From Pelosinus sp. (GTDB lineage: Bacteria > Bacillota > Negativicutes > Propionisporales > Propionisporaceae), in contig JAJFUN010000062.1 in NCBI GenBank assembly GCA_021372375.1, positions 62,001 through 126,000 of the forward strand: 64,000 bases of DNA. The letters are read 5' to 3'. The notes beneath the pieces are model-generated. The model was not told the DNA's origin. It searched no databases and saw nothing but the letters and a program-made list of their open reading frames with translations. Shown here one piece after another: positions 1 to 9,165 of this stretch; the first letter of the stretch is position 1, and each line of letters begins with the position of its first letter. The position numbers and the translations under genes were made by a program.

Positions 1-642
1 CACCGATGCAGTTTGTTCAATACCTGCAATAATATGCTGCATAGAAAACTCGATATTTCCCAAAATGTCATTGATCTTCTTAGTGGCCTTGGCACTATCC
101 TCTGATAATTTACGCACTTCTGCAGCAACAACTGCAAAACCCTTACCCTGCTCACCCGCCCGTGCTGCTTCAATGGCGGCATTTAAACCCAGTAGATTGG
201 TCTGCTGTGATACTTTATCAATAAAACCGATTACTTCATGCGTAGTATTAATGTGCGTTTTGGCCTCGTCTACCAAGCCAGATAATTTTTTCATTTCATC
301 ATTTAATTCCGCACTCATTAAGGCATGGGCTTTAATTAAATGGTATAACATACTCACAACAAAATCCTCTATAACCGTTACATCATCTGCCTTATGCTGT
401 TCAATCAAACGGGATACTTCTTTGTTTCCGGTCATATTTAAAACGACATTGATATTTGATACCTTTAGTGCATCCCGCACATCAGAAAATGTGCGAAGCC
501 CCATTTTCTTGGCCATTTGTATCGCAGCCGCATCAGTCTTCACATCCACAACCCCGACAACTTTCACTTCGCTTAGCTTGCCAATCATCTCAAGTATCCC
601 AACGCCACCTGTACCGCCGCCTACCAACAACATATGAATCAA
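1..642 (-). CDS. Soluble methyl-accepting chemotaxis-type protein with N-terminal Rossmann-like domain (partial)
   Basis: The gene runs off the left edge, leaving 214 residues. The N-terminus reads [20 protein letters not shown], a glycine-rich dinucleotide-binding loop after a first beta strand. A second strand follows, ending in acidic VVDVKTD, as in NAD-binding Rossmann folds. A helical linker leads to the chemoreceptor signalling hairpin with [20 protein letters not shown] near residue 150. No membrane segment or periplasmic domain is visible, so the protein should be cytoplasmic. The chosen start is a TTG at 642 preceded by GGGGTGAT; an in-frame ATG at 633 is too far from that site. By family knowledge the C-terminal module signals to CheA. 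That the N-terminus senses NAD(P)(H) or a metabolite is inference. Confidence 0.85.
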   Translation of the reverse strand, partial: MIHMLLVGGGTGGVGILEMIGKLSEVKVVGVVDVKTDAAAIQMAKKMGLRTFSDVRDALKVSNINVVLNMTGNKEVSRLIEQHKADDVTVIEDFVVSMLYHLIKAHALMSAELNDEMKKLSGLVDEAKTHINTTHEVIGFIDKVSQQTNLLGLNAAIEAARAGEQGKGFAVVAAEVRKLSEDSAKATKKINDILGNIEFSMQHIIAGIEQTASV

Positions 643-829
643 AGAATCACCCCGCTATTTCATAAATACTACTACGTTGACTTAATAAATTATACTATAA
701 ATCCGTAATTTTTAACAATTAAATGCAACTGTAATAGTTTCCACATCTGCTATATATTTAACTATAGTTTGTTTTTCGCGATATATAGTAATAATCCTTC
801 CAAATGTGAGTAATTTTTACGTCCAAAAT

Positions 830-868
830 GTTAAGGGGACGGAGTGATTAACACTCCGTCCCCTTAAC
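830..868. terminator. Perfect 17-bp hairpin after the tolC-family gene
   Basis: The arms (830-846 and 852-868) are perfectly complementary around a 5-base loop and contain GGGGACGG. The hairpin lies just beyond the stop of the outer-membrane channel gene. On the minus strand it is followed only by CATTTT, so it is a weak terminator at best. It resembles the GGGGACAG hairpins at 7.9 and 14.1 kb. Confidence 0.6.
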
Positions 869-889
869 AGGTTATCTCCTTGTATAACA

Positions 890-2242
890 TTAATACAGTA
901 TCCCCATGGCCTTATTGAGCTGCGCCCGGCTGTTGCTGTAATCATAGACTGCCAGAACATAATTGGTTTTAGCTTGGGTCATAGCCACTTCAGCATCCAT
1001 GACATCTAAGTTGGTACCAATGCCGGCAGCATAACGTTCCTGCGCCATTGCGTAATCACGCTGGGATTGATTTACAGCAACCTGATTATTTTTGATGCGT
1101 TCGATTGCTTCGGTAACGTTTAAATAGGCATTGCTGACTTCTAAGGTAATGGCATCCTCAAGCTGACGCTCTTGCTGCGTAGCAACGATGAGCTCTGACT
1201 TAGCTTGTTCCTGCTTACTCTTGGTGATTTGATTATCAAAAACATTAAAGGATACATTTACGCCAACTGTCCAGTCGTTGTTATGCTTGCTGGTAGAAGG
1301 CGCAGTATCGCTGATTTTTTCAACAGCCACGCCGCTTACGGTCGGCAAAGAATCGCTATGAGCGATTTTGATTTTGTCTTTCGCCATCGCTATCTTTAAT
1401 TTGGCTTGTTGTATTTCCGCACGATTTTTAAAGGCTTCAGCCAAACTATCCTCTAAGGTGAGGGTATAAGACGCTGGCGTAGCACTATCCTCTAATTCCG
1501 TTTCATCTGTCAAATTTAGTTCAATAACTTTATTTAGCTTATACCGCGCCATCTTCACAGCATTCTCGGTCTTGATCAAGTTATTACGAGCATTCGCCAG
1601 ACGCACCTCGGTTTGCAGCACATCAGACAGAGCTACATTACCAACGTCATATTGCTGCTGTACATTCGTCAGATGACCGCTAAAATCATCAACAGCCTGC
1701 TTAGCAACATTGCGCAAGCTGGTTGCCTGTAGAACATTATAATAAGAGTTTGTAACCTCCAGCGCCAATCGCTGTTTTGTGACAGTTTGATCCAAAACAA
1801 TAGCCGCTTGGCCGTGACTAGCCATATCAGCTATACTCTCTAATTTTTTCCCAGTATAAAGCGGTACTAACAGCTTTAGCTGATGCTCATAAAAGGTATA
1901 GTTGTTGGACCAGGCCGGATAATCAATCATTTTACCTGTTAGCGGATTGAAAGAAACAGGATATTGTGAAGTCGTATTATTATACCAAGAAGGCGGCTGA
2001 TTACTTCTTCCGTATAATAGGTTATAGTTAAGCGTAACACCATTATAGGCTTTGGCTTCTTTTAAATCCCACTGAGACCTTTCTATATTTGCCTGGGAAA
2101 TTTGCATTACCGGATTGTTTTTCATTGCTAAAGAAATACACTCGGGCAAGGTCAAGAGCGACTCGGCCTCGGCGCTTTGTCCGGCTGCCAAAAGACAGGC
2201 TGATAACCAAAAACTTATATAGACTCTACGGTACTGTTTCAC
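890..2242 (-). CDS. TolC family outer membrane efflux channel
   Basis: This is the outer-membrane component of a tripartite efflux system. It carries a signal peptide (VKQYRRVYISFWLSACLLAA, cleavage near AEA) and the two-fold repeated coiled-coil/barrel pattern of the OEP family, with alternating NxxLIKTENAVKMARYKL and VTEAIERIKNNQVAV-like helices. The length of about 450 residues is normal for TolC proteins. The start is set at GTG 2242 because GGGAGG lies 7 bases upstream; a TTG further upstream would overlap that site. It is last in a four-gene operon after tetR, the adaptor and the RND pump. Its presence is direct evidence for a diderm envelope. The substrate is unknown. Confidence 0.93.
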   Translation of the reverse strand: MKQYRRVYISFWLSACLLAAGQSAEAESLLTLPECISLAMKNNPVMQISQANIERSQWDLKEAKAYNGVTLNYNLLYGRSNQPPSWYNNTTSQYPVSFNPLTGKMIDYPAWSNNYTFYEHQLKLLVPLYTGKKLESIADMASHGQAAIVLDQTVTKQRLALEVTNSYYNVLQATSLRNVAKQAVDDFSGHLTNVQQQYDVGNVALSDVLQTEVRLANARNNLIKTENAVKMARYKLNKVIELNLTDETELEDSATPASYTLTLEDSLAEAFKNRAEIQQAKLKIAMAKDKIKIAHSDSLPTVSGVAVEKISDTAPSTSKHNNDWTVGVNVSFNVFDNQITKSKQEQAKSELIVATQQERQLEDAITLEVSNAYLNVTEAIERIKNNQVAVNQSQRDYAMAQERYAAGIGTNLDVMDAEVAMTQAKTNYVLAVYDYSNSRAQLNKAMGILY

Positions 2243-2306
2243 AAAAAAACCTCCCAAAATCTAGATTGTTGAATAAAAACTATGCTAAGACGCTAAACCT
2301 TGTGTT

Positions 2307-5300
2307 TTATAACGAAGAGAGATCAGTTGCCGGAGCGTTCTTACTGGGATTTACGTTTGATCGGTTAATCTTATACCAAGCAGCATACATAACCGGTAAA
2401 ACCAGAAGCGTAAGTACGGTAGCGCCTAATAAGCCGGCAGCGATAGTTACCGCAAGTGGTCCCCAAAAGACACTAGGCAGAAGGGGAACCATGCCGAGAA
2501 TTGCCGCCGCGGCTGTCAGCAAAATAGGCCTTAAACGAATAACGGTTGCTTCAATTACGGCATTCCAGGGGGATACCCCGGCCGCGATCTGTTGATCAAT
2601 TTGGTCAATAAGAATGACGGAGTTACGCATAATGATGCCTGACAAAGCTAAAATGCCAAGCTGCACCACAAACCCTTGCGGTTTGCCGGAGATAAAGAGA
2701 CCCACAGCCACGCCAATGATGCCAAGCGGTGCTGTCAATAAAGTCAGAATCATTTTCGGTATGCTCTGAAGCTGGGCCATCAAGATGATCATAATGATAA
2801 TGCACATGGCCGGTACCGGCTCGAGCAGGAATTTTAAGGCCTTTTCACTGTCTGCATTTGAACCTTCGTACTCTATGCTATAGCCGAACGGCAAACTCTC
2901 ACGCAGTGCTTTAAGCTGCTGATATACTTGGGTGGTCACATCTTCACCTGTAACTTTATCGGATTTAAGTTCGGCTTGCACGACAATCATGGGTTTTAAA
3001 TCACGGCGGTAAATAAGCCCTTCTTCGGCATCATAGCTGATTTTAGCAATTTGGTCTAACGGTACATAACGACCGCTGGGCGTATGAATGTTGATATCCT
3101 TGACAGATTCTGGATTATTGCGATTTTTGGGTTCAAAGCGAAAGAACATATCCACTGTTTTATCCTGTTCGCGGAATTGTGATATCGGGAGACCTGAAAG
3201 CTGAGTCTGCAGCGAAAGGGCTAATTGCTGGGATGTAACGCCAAGGCTTCTGGCTTTATCCTGATCAACGGCCACATGCATAACCTTGCTCTTCTCATTC
3301 CATTTCATGTTTACATTTTGCACATTAGGATTGGCGGCCATTACTTTTTTTACCTGTTCACCAATTTCACGAACCTTGTCCACATCATACCCTTTTACAC
3401 GCAGCATGACTGGATAATCAGCAGCCGGGCCGATACTAATAACTTTGGTATGATATTGTACAGTAGGAAAATCATCATTTAATATTTTAGCGTATTTAGC
3501 TCGCAGCTGGTCGCGCACCTTATCATCTTTGGCGACAATAATAAATTCAGCCAAATTACTTTTGGGCAGTTCCGGCTCAAGGGTCAAGACAAAGCGCGGC
3601 GCGCCCTCACCAACATGGTAAGTATAGTATTCAATGCCAGGATCATCACTAATCTTTTGTGCAAATTCCTTGGCTACCTTTTCCGTATTCTCGATAGAAG
3701 CCCCTTCCTGAAGTCTTAGCTGCACAGTAAGTTCCGGACGAATAGATGACGGAAAAAATTGCTGCGTAATTTGGCCAAGTAACAGGATGCCTAAAATAAA
3801 AGCGGTGACAGTTCCTCCCAGCATTATGGCGCGATGGCTCAAACACCAGGACAGAATACTCCTAAATTTATGATAAAGCTGCGTGTCATAAACATCCTTA
3901 TTTCCTTCTCCGGTATGAGGCTTGACTTTAATAAATAAGTAGCCAAATAGCGGCGTAGCAGTACCGGCTACCAGCCAGGATATCAGGAGAGCCATTGCAA
4001 TAACGTAAAACAGGCTGACACAGTATTCTGAAGCATTGCCAGCTGAAAATCCTACGGGAATAAAACCGGCGCAGGTGACCAACTCACCTGTCAGCCGCGG
4101 ATAGGCGGTAGAAGAATAGGCAAATTTAGCAGCACTTAAACGATCCCAGCCTTCTTCCAGCTTTACGACCATGGTCTCTATGGTAATAATGGCATCGTCC
4201 ACTAATAACCCTAGCGCTATAATGAGCGCCCCCAGCGAAGTACGATGCAGATCAATTCCAGTTATTTTCATGACCGTAAACACCGCCGCAATAACCAGTG
4301 GTATACAAAGGGCCACAATCATGCCTGAACGAGTGCCTAAACTGAGAAAACTTACAACTAATACAATAAGCACGGCTTCCACCAACGCTTCGATAAAATC
4401 ATCGATAGAATTTTCCACAACTTTAGGCTGATTCACTGTTTGGTGAAGTTCTAGGCCAGCCGGAAGTTCTTTTTTGATATGCTCTACGGTAGTTTCCATA
4501 TCTTTCCCGAGATTTAAAACATTGCCGCCAGCATCCATCGCTACCGCGATACCTATCGCTGGCTGACCGTTATAATAAAACTGGGGATCAGCAGGGTCAG
4601 CATAACTACGAGTCACTTTCGCAATATCGCCTAAACGGAAATTGCGGCCATTAATTCCGATGGGAAGATTTTGAATATCCTCAAGGTTCTCAAACATACC
4701 AGTAATCCGCATATACACATTATCACTGGAAGTTTGCAGCATGCCAGAAGGCACCATGGCGTTTTGCGTATGGAGGGCGGATAGAATGGCCTCCGGCGGG
4801 ATTGCCAGCTGTGCCAATTTGCTATTTTCAATCTCAATGTAAATTTTTTCGGTCTGAACGCCTAATAGCTTAACCTTTCTTACGCTGGGAACCCCCAGAA
4901 AGACGCGGCGGATTTTTTCAGCCTTTTCCCTCATTTGCTCAAACGAATAGCCGTCGCCGGTAAGTCCGTACACAATACCATACACTTCATCAAAACGGTC
5001 ATTAAAGATAGGATCCATGGTTCCTGTCGGAAAGGTGCTCTTTATATCATTAACCATATTTCTGGCTTCCACCCAATGGGTTCTTATTTCCGCTTTGGGT
5101 ACATTATCTTTTAAAGTAACATAAATAATAGTAAGCCCTGGTGTAGAATAGCTTTTTAAGTAGTCAAGCCCTGGTAAATCCTGCAATTTTTTTTCGACCT
5201 TATCGGTAACTTGCTCTTCCATTTGCCTGGCAGTAGCCCCCGGCCAAGGCACCGCGATTACCATTTGCTTAATTACAAAATCGGGATCTTCCGCCCGTCC

Positions 5301-5405
5301 CATATTTTTATAGGAGAATATACCAGCGGTAAAAAAGAGGATGACAAAAAAGTAAATAAACTGCTTATGTTTTAGTGCCCACTCGGTCAGATTGAATTGG
5401 TTCAT
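2307..5405 (-). CDS. RND family multidrug efflux permease (AcrB-like)
   Basis: This is the proton-driven inner-membrane pump of the tripartite system, 1032 residues as usual for HAE-type RND proteins. The N-terminal segment with WALKHKQFIYFFVILFF is TM1. The proton-relay motif GLLVDDAIITIE in TM4 carries the two aspartates equivalent to AcrB D407/D408. TM11 keeps RLRPILLTAAAAILG. At the position of AcrB K940 the sequence reads IMRNSVILID, so arginine replaces lysine. Two large periplasmic loops and an internal duplication (TM4/TM10 regions) are present. It overlaps the adaptor gene by 4 bases (ATGA), indicating translational coupling. The substrate cannot be inferred from sequence. Confidence 0.95.
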   Translation of the reverse strand: MNQFNLTEWALKHKQFIYFFVILFFTAGIFSYKNMGRAEDPDFVIKQMVIAVPWPGATARQMEEQVTDKVEKKLQDLPGLDYLKSYSTPGLTIIYVTLKDNVPKAEIRTHWVEARNMVNDIKSTFPTGTMDPIFNDRFDEVYGIVYGLTGDGYSFEQMREKAEKIRRVFLGVPSVRKVKLLGVQTEKIYIEIENSKLAQLAIPPEAILSALHTQNAMVPSGMLQTSSDNVYMRITGMFENLEDIQNLPIGINGRNFRLGDIAKVTRSYADPADPQFYYNGQPAIGIAVAMDAGGNVLNLGKDMETTVEHIKKELPAGLELHQTVNQPKVVENSIDDFIEALVEAVLIVLVVSFLSLGTRSGMIVALCIPLVIAAVFTVMKITGIDLHRTSLGALIIALGLLVDDAIITIETMVVKLEEGWDRLSAAKFAYSSTAYPRLTGELVTCAGFIPVGFSAGNASEYCVSLFYVIAMALLISWLVAGTATPLFGYLFIKVKPHTGEGNKDVYDTQLYHKFRSILSWCLSHRAIMLGGTVTAFILGILLLGQITQQFFPSSIRPELTVQLRLQEGASIENTEKVAKEFAQKISDDPGIEYYTYHVGEGAPRFVLTLEPELPKSNLAEFIIVAKDDKVRDQLRAKYAKILNDDFPTVQYHTKVISIGPAADYPVMLRVKGYDVDKVREIGEQVKKVMAANPNVQNVNMKWNEKSKVMHVAVDQDKARSLGVTSQQLALSLQTQLSGLPISQFREQDKTVDMFFRFEPKNRNNPESVKDINIHTPSGRYVPLDQIAKISYDAEEGLIYRRDLKPMIVVQAELKSDKVTGEDVTTQVYQQLKALRESLPFGYSIEYEGSNADSEKALKFLLEPVPAMCIIIMIILMAQLQSIPKMILTLLTAPLGIIGVAVGLFISGKPQGFVVQLGILALSGIIMRNSVILIDQIDQQIAAGVSPWNAVIEATVIRLRPILLTAAAAILGMVPLLPSVFWGPLAVTIAAGLLGATVLTLLVLPVMYAAWYKINRSNVNPSKNAPATDLSSL

Positions 5406-6523
5406 AACGAGTCACCGCCCAGTTTTACTTTTTGCCCCTCTCTAAGTTTATGTACGCCTGCTGTCACAATCCGTTCCCCTTGCTGCAGCCCTCCGACAAT
5501 TTGAATAGTGCCATTGCCAAAATTACCCGTTTTAACCGGACGCAAGGCCACAGTATCATCGGTTACCACCCACACGCAAGGTATATCGCCGTTTTGATAA
5601 ATAGCAGATAGCGGAATAGTAGCCGCTATCTGCACTTCACTGCCTGCCAGCGTGACCGATGCCGTCATGCCTAATTTGATTTCCGGCGACGGATTAACTA
5701 AGCTGATGCGCACCTTATAGGTACGGGTAAGTGGATCGGCCATAGGCGCGATTTCCCGGATTGCACCACCCGTGGTAACATTAGGGAGCGCCCAAAAAGA
5801 CACGTTAACTTGCGGTAATTTACGCAGTTCTTCGATCCGGTTTTCCGGCACACTGATTTCTACTTCCCGCTCTCCATCCTGCACAATAGTCAAAACCGGC
5901 TGACCGGCGCCCACTACTTGTCCGGCTTCGACGTTAATACTCGAGATTACACCGGAATGATCTGCATATAATGAACTGTAATTAAGTTGGTTTTCCCCTG
6001 CGGACAATTGCGCAGAAGCTTGGCGAGTCTGACCAAGAGCTACATCATAAGCTGTTTGGTATTGATCAAGTACCGCCCGGCTGACCACCCCGTGATCATA
6101 TAATTTTTGAAAACGCGCTAAATTGGTTTCCGCCAATTTTAGATTAGCCTCTACCGAATACACCTGAGCGGAATTGCTGTTAACCAATTGCTGCAAATCC
6201 TTGGAGTCAATTTGCATCAATACATCGCCGGCGTGAACCGTACTGCCAAGTTCAACATTTCGTTTAATTACTTTGCCGCTGACTTGAAACGCCAGCTGGC
6301 TTTCATAGCGTCCACGAACAGCGCCCGAATACGTATATTCTTGTTTAGGTAATGAGCTACCGATAACTGCAGTTTGCACTGCGGTAATCTCTTCTGTAAC
6401 TACCTTGGGCTGAGGCTTATTATATAAGACTATACCAACAATACCTACTCCAATTACTAGCAGGCTTAAGCCATAATATAATTTTTGTTTTGGCGTTTTG
6501 GGCAGCCATTTCAACAGTTGCAT
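5402..6523 (-). CDS. RND efflux periplasmic adaptor (membrane fusion protein)
   Basis: The protein has 373 residues. An N-terminal membrane anchor (residues about 14-34, LYYGLSLLVIGVGIVGIVLY) is followed by a split biotinyl-lipoyl-like domain (KVIKRNVELGSTVHAGDVLM and ADHSGVISSINVEAGQVVGA), with a helical hairpin between the halves and a beta-barrel and membrane-proximal region behind. This is the HlyD/AcrA adaptor architecture that bridges the RND pump and the TolC-like channel. GAGGAATGA precedes the ATG. It sits 23 bases after the tetR stop and overlaps the pump gene, so it is part of the same operon. No lipobox cysteine is present, so anchoring is by the N-terminal helix. Confidence 0.94.
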   Translation of the reverse strand: MQLLKWLPKTPKQKLYYGLSLLVIGVGIVGIVLYNKPQPKVVTEEITAVQTAVIGSSLPKQEYTYSGAVRGRYESQLAFQVSGKVIKRNVELGSTVHAGDVLMQIDSKDLQQLVNSNSAQVYSVEANLKLAETNLARFQKLYDHGVVSRAVLDQYQTAYDVALGQTRQASAQLSAGENQLNYSSLYADHSGVISSINVEAGQVVGAGQPVLTIVQDGEREVEISVPENRIEELRKLPQVNVSFWALPNVTTGGAIREIAPMADPLTRTYKVRISLVNPSPEIKLGMTASVTLAGSEVQIAATIPLSAIYQNGDIPCVWVVTDDTVALRPVKTGNFGNGTIQIVGGLQQGERIVTAGVHKLREGQKVKLGGDSL

Positions 6524-6546
6524 AATTCATTCCTCGCTTTTTTATT

Positions 6547-7128
6547 TTAGTGTGCTGCATTTTGTTGATTTTGGGGTAAAAGACCCCCAACAATAATATC
6601 TGACATAAAAGCTAGCGCATCAGCCAGTGTTAGATTATTTTCCTCAAGAAAACGGCAATTAAAAAGATTATCAGTGGTACTTGTAACAATTTGCTTGAGT
6701 ACAGACAGATTGACGCAGCGAAGACTATTAGCCTCTATGTTCTGCTTGATAAAATCCGCCATTTGACTAAATTGCTTCTCGTAAAACGCACTCACTAACT
6801 GCCATTCATCCGGATAATAGTGCCGCAAATCATCATATAAACTTTGATTATTGATAGCGCCAAACACTTTTGGTACTACGCTGAGCAAAGCCTGGATTTT
6901 TTCCGCCGGGGACAATTCAACATTCTGATAGATTTTTGTTTCCTGCTCCTCTATGTTTTGCAGCGCAGTTATTAAGATATTATGTATAATTTCATTTTTG
7001 GAACTAAAGTGCTCATATATAGAAGTCTTGCTAATACTAAGACGTTTAGCCAAATCACTCATCGTGAATTTTACGCCGCGAGACTTCATCTCATCAGCTG
7101 CCCCTATAAGAATTCGATTTTTCAGAAT
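6547..7128 (-). CDS. TetR family regulator of the efflux operon, probable non-ATG start
   Basis: The helix-turn-helix reads FTMSDLAKRLSISKTSIYEHF, and the C-terminal ligand-binding part has no recognisable subfamily signature. The first in-frame ATG (7089) would delete half of helix 1 and has no ribosome-binding site. Codons upstream encode KNRILIGAADEM, which fits the normal first helix of TetR proteins. GAGGTG at 7134-7139 lies 5 bases before an ATT (7128) and 8 bases before a CTG (7125), and an in-frame TGA lies just above. Initiation at ATT or CTG is therefore likely. The gene leads the tetR-mfp-rnd-tolC operon, with palindromes 115-140 bases upstream, suggesting autorepression. Confidence 0.85.
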   Translation of the reverse strand: MLKNRILIGAADEMKSRGVKFTMSDLAKRLSISKTSIYEHFSSKNEIIHNILITALQNIEEQETKIYQNVELSPAEKIQALLSVVPKVFGAINNQSLYDDLRHYYPDEWQLVSAFYEKQFSQMADFIKQNIEANSLRCVNLSVLKQIVTSTTDNLFNCRFLEENNLTLADALAFMSDIIVGGLLPQNQQNAAH

Positions 7129-7241
7129 AAATTCACCTCATTTTCTTTGTACCTATGGTGCCAAACCGGTACTTATATTCCAGATGTAAATAAATATACC
7201 TTATTATCTCAAATATCCCTCCAGTACACTTTTACTTAAAT

Positions 7242-7270
7242 AAATATACTTGATTCAGTCAAGTATATTT
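7242..7270. promoter_or_regulatory. Perfect palindromic operator upstream of the tetR-efflux operon
   Basis: Twelve-base arms (AAATATACTTGA and its complement) flank a 5-base centre. The core TGATTCAGTCAAG (7251-7263) recurs at 7316-7328. On the minus strand a TATAAT (7274-7279) lies immediately upstream, so a bound repressor would cover the likely transcription start. This is probably the binding site of the adjacent TetR protein, by position and symmetry; the neighbouring MarR protein is a less likely owner. Confidence 0.7.
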
Positions 7271-7315
7271 CATATTATAATCTGTCTAATTAAGCCAAGT
7301 ATACTATATAGTAAT

Positions 7316-7328
7316 TGATTCAGTCAAG
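7316..7328. promoter_or_regulatory. Second copy of the TGATTCAGTCAAG operator core
   Basis: This exact 13-base copy of the core of the palindrome at 7242-7270 lies 65 bases away, about six helical turns. The flanks (CCAAGTATACTATA) also resemble the first site, but the dyad is less complete. It may be an auxiliary operator. Confidence 0.5.
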
Positions 7329-7387
7329 CATGTTGTTTGTTAAATTCATTCTCATTTTTTATAACAGTATTAAAAATTTTACATCTG

Positions 7388-7837
7388 CTATATCTCTTTT
7401 AATAATTTAGAAAAATCTGCCCTTCCGGCTTGTTGAGTTAAACTTTTAAAGCTTTCCACAATAGTTGCTTCATCAATTCCTAAAGTAACATATTCTACCC
7501 ATCTTTTTACGGCTGATAAAATAAACAGCTTATAGCTTTTCCCTTTTTCCGTTAAATAAAGTCTTTTCACTCGTTTATCACTCTCGTCAGGCCTTCTTGC
7601 TATCAAGCCTTTTTCTTCAAGGGTCTTTACTGATCTGGCTGTAGCCGCTCTATCAACCAAAAGAAAGTTTGATAAATCCTCTTGATTAATTCCTTCATGG
7701 GCATACAAATTAGATAAAAAAAACCATTCCGAGAAGGTAAGATCTATACTCGCCGCCGCTTTTGTAAAATACTCTTGCGATTGTCGATTAACTATTCCAA
7801 AAGAGATAGCAATTTCTAATGTTTCAATTATATCCAT
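7388..7837 (-). CDS. MarR family transcriptional regulator
   Basis: The protein has 149 residues with the MarR winged helix: INQEDLSNFLLVDRAATARSVKTLEEKGLI is the recognition region and RRPDESDKRVKRLYLTEKG is the wing, including the conserved D-x-R. Helical dimerisation segments lie at both ends. It stands alone in front of the efflux operon on the same strand, separated by about 260 bases that hold the TetR-type operators, so it may also act on that promoter. The ligand is unknown. Confidence 0.93.
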   Translation of the reverse strand: MDIIETLEIAISFGIVNRQSQEYFTKAAASIDLTFSEWFFLSNLYAHEGINQEDLSNFLLVDRAATARSVKTLEEKGLIARRPDESDKRVKRLYLTEKGKSYKLFILSAVKRWVEYVTLGIDEATIVESFKSLTQQAGRADFSKLLKEI

Positions 7838-7934
7838 CTGTCTTCCTTATTTCTATAATGAGATTTTTATTACCCACCCCGCCTATATCACATTCTATCA
7901 AAAATTCAGCAGTAAGAAAAGTAAAACGGAAAAC

Positions 7935-7991
7935 AAGGGGACAGACGAATTGTTTCTAATAAATCATGTGAAACAAAATGTCTGTCCCCTT
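7935..7991. repeat. GGGGACAGA inverted repeat
   Basis: Imperfect 22-base arms (AAGGGGACAGA...ATTGTTTC and GAAACAAA...TCTGTCCCCTT) surround a 13-base centre. It sits between two divergent genes and is followed on the plus strand by TTTTTC. It belongs with the similar hairpins at 830 and 14121 and a half copy near 12740. Confidence 0.75.
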
Positions 7992-8085
7992 TTTCTTTGA
8001 AAAAGTATGAATTGCGAAAAGGAATTATCATCCAATATGTCGAATTTTAGAGGCATATAGTTTTTAAAAAAGGGGACGATATAAA

Positions 8086-8940
8086 ATGGACAAGAGTGTT
8101 GCTGATAAAATTGTAGATTTTATATTTGATGAAACAGAGTTATATACAATAGTATGTGACAGCACAGGAAAGATTATTAGTGCAAAAGTAGCCTCCCGAG
8201 TAGGCGCCTATCATCAAGGATCCCAAAATATGCTTAAGCAAAAAACAAAAGAATGGATTGTGACAGCGGAAGACGAAAAGCGTTCAAATGGCGCCATGAA
8301 AATGGGAACCAACTTACCTCTTATCTATAACAATGAGTGGATTGGCAGCTTTGGCATAGCGGGAGATCCTGATGTTACCAAACCAATCGCTAAAATAGCA
8401 GCAGGTCTTTTCCGCAAGGAGCTTCAAGAAGCCGAACACTCCGCCATGCTTAGAGAACAAGCACAAAAAGTCAATGATTCTATTGAAAACATCGCTACAA
8501 CTGTCGAAGAATTGAATGCTTCCCAAGAAGATCTGACAGCTACGATGCAGGAAGTAGCTAAATTATCTGATCAAGCGTCAACCGATGTAAATAACACAAA
8601 TGGTATTATCGCTGTAATTCAGCAGATTGCTAATCAGACCAACTTGCTTGGCCTTAATGCGGCTATCGAGGCTGCTAGAGCAGGCGATCAAGGTAAGGGT
8701 TTTTCCGTAGTAGCCGAAGAGGTTCGCAAACTCTCAGGCGAGAGCAGCAAATCGGCCAAAGATATAAAGACTACCCTCGAGTGTTTACGATTGTCCATGG
8801 AAAGTGTAATTGGTCATACACGAAAGACGGCGGGGATTACTGAGGAACAAGCTAATGCAACGCAGTCTATTACAGAAAGGGTCTTATCATTAAAAGACGT
8901 TGGCCAAAAACTGCTCGTAATGGCCAGGAGCGAAAAGTAG
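8086..8940 (+). CDS. Soluble chemoreceptor with CdaR-like sugar-diacid recognition domain
   Basis: The protein has 284 residues and no membrane segments. Residues 1-115 ([29 protein letters not shown] ... [14 protein letters not shown]) look like the putative sugar-diacid recognition domain found in CdaR regulators. Residues 120-284 are a chemoreceptor signalling region with [20 protein letters not shown]. The C-terminal half of the methyl-accepting bundle is short, and no CheR-docking pentapeptide is seen. GGGGACGATATAAA precedes the ATG. A stem-loop terminator follows at 9010. By family it should couple an intracellular small molecule to CheA; the ligand is not identifiable. Confidence 0.85.
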   Translation: MDKSVADKIVDFIFDETELYTIVCDSTGKIISAKVASRVGAYHQGSQNMLKQKTKEWIVTAEDEKRSNGAMKMGTNLPLIYNNEWIGSFGIAGDPDVTKPIAKIAAGLFRKELQEAEHSAMLREQAQKVNDSIENIATTVEELNASQEDLTATMQEVAKLSDQASTDVNNTNGIIAVIQQIANQTNLLGLNAAIEAARAGDQGKGFSVVAEEVRKLSGESSKSAKDIKTTLECLRLSMESVIGHTRKTAGITEEQANATQSITERVLSLKDVGQKLLVMARSEK

Positions 8941-9009
8941 CTTTTACTTCAGTGTCAGGCATGCATTATTTAATTAAGCATTATGTCTCTAAATGTCATT
9001 AAAATAAAA

Positions 9010-9040
9010 GCAGAGGGTACGGATTGTCCGTACCCTCTGC
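9010..9040 (+). terminator. Terminator of the soluble chemoreceptor gene
   Basis: Fourteen-base perfect arms (GCAGAGGGTACGGA and its complement) enclose a TTG loop, followed by CTGTTTTATTT. It is 70 bases after the stop codon. Confidence 0.85.
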
Positions 9041-9165
9041 CTGTTTTATTTGTCCGTTATCTTTCTGAATACATCGTACCGAAACGTGATATGAATACTG
9101 GAGGAACAAAGACAGGTAATTTGTTTCTTACTATTTCCAAGAAACAATTCACCCGTTGCCGCGTT

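Noticed and set aside
721-830. Another copy of the structured repeat (TATAGTTTGTTT)
   Set aside because: Only about 12 bases match; neither pairing arm nor the terminal hairpin is present.
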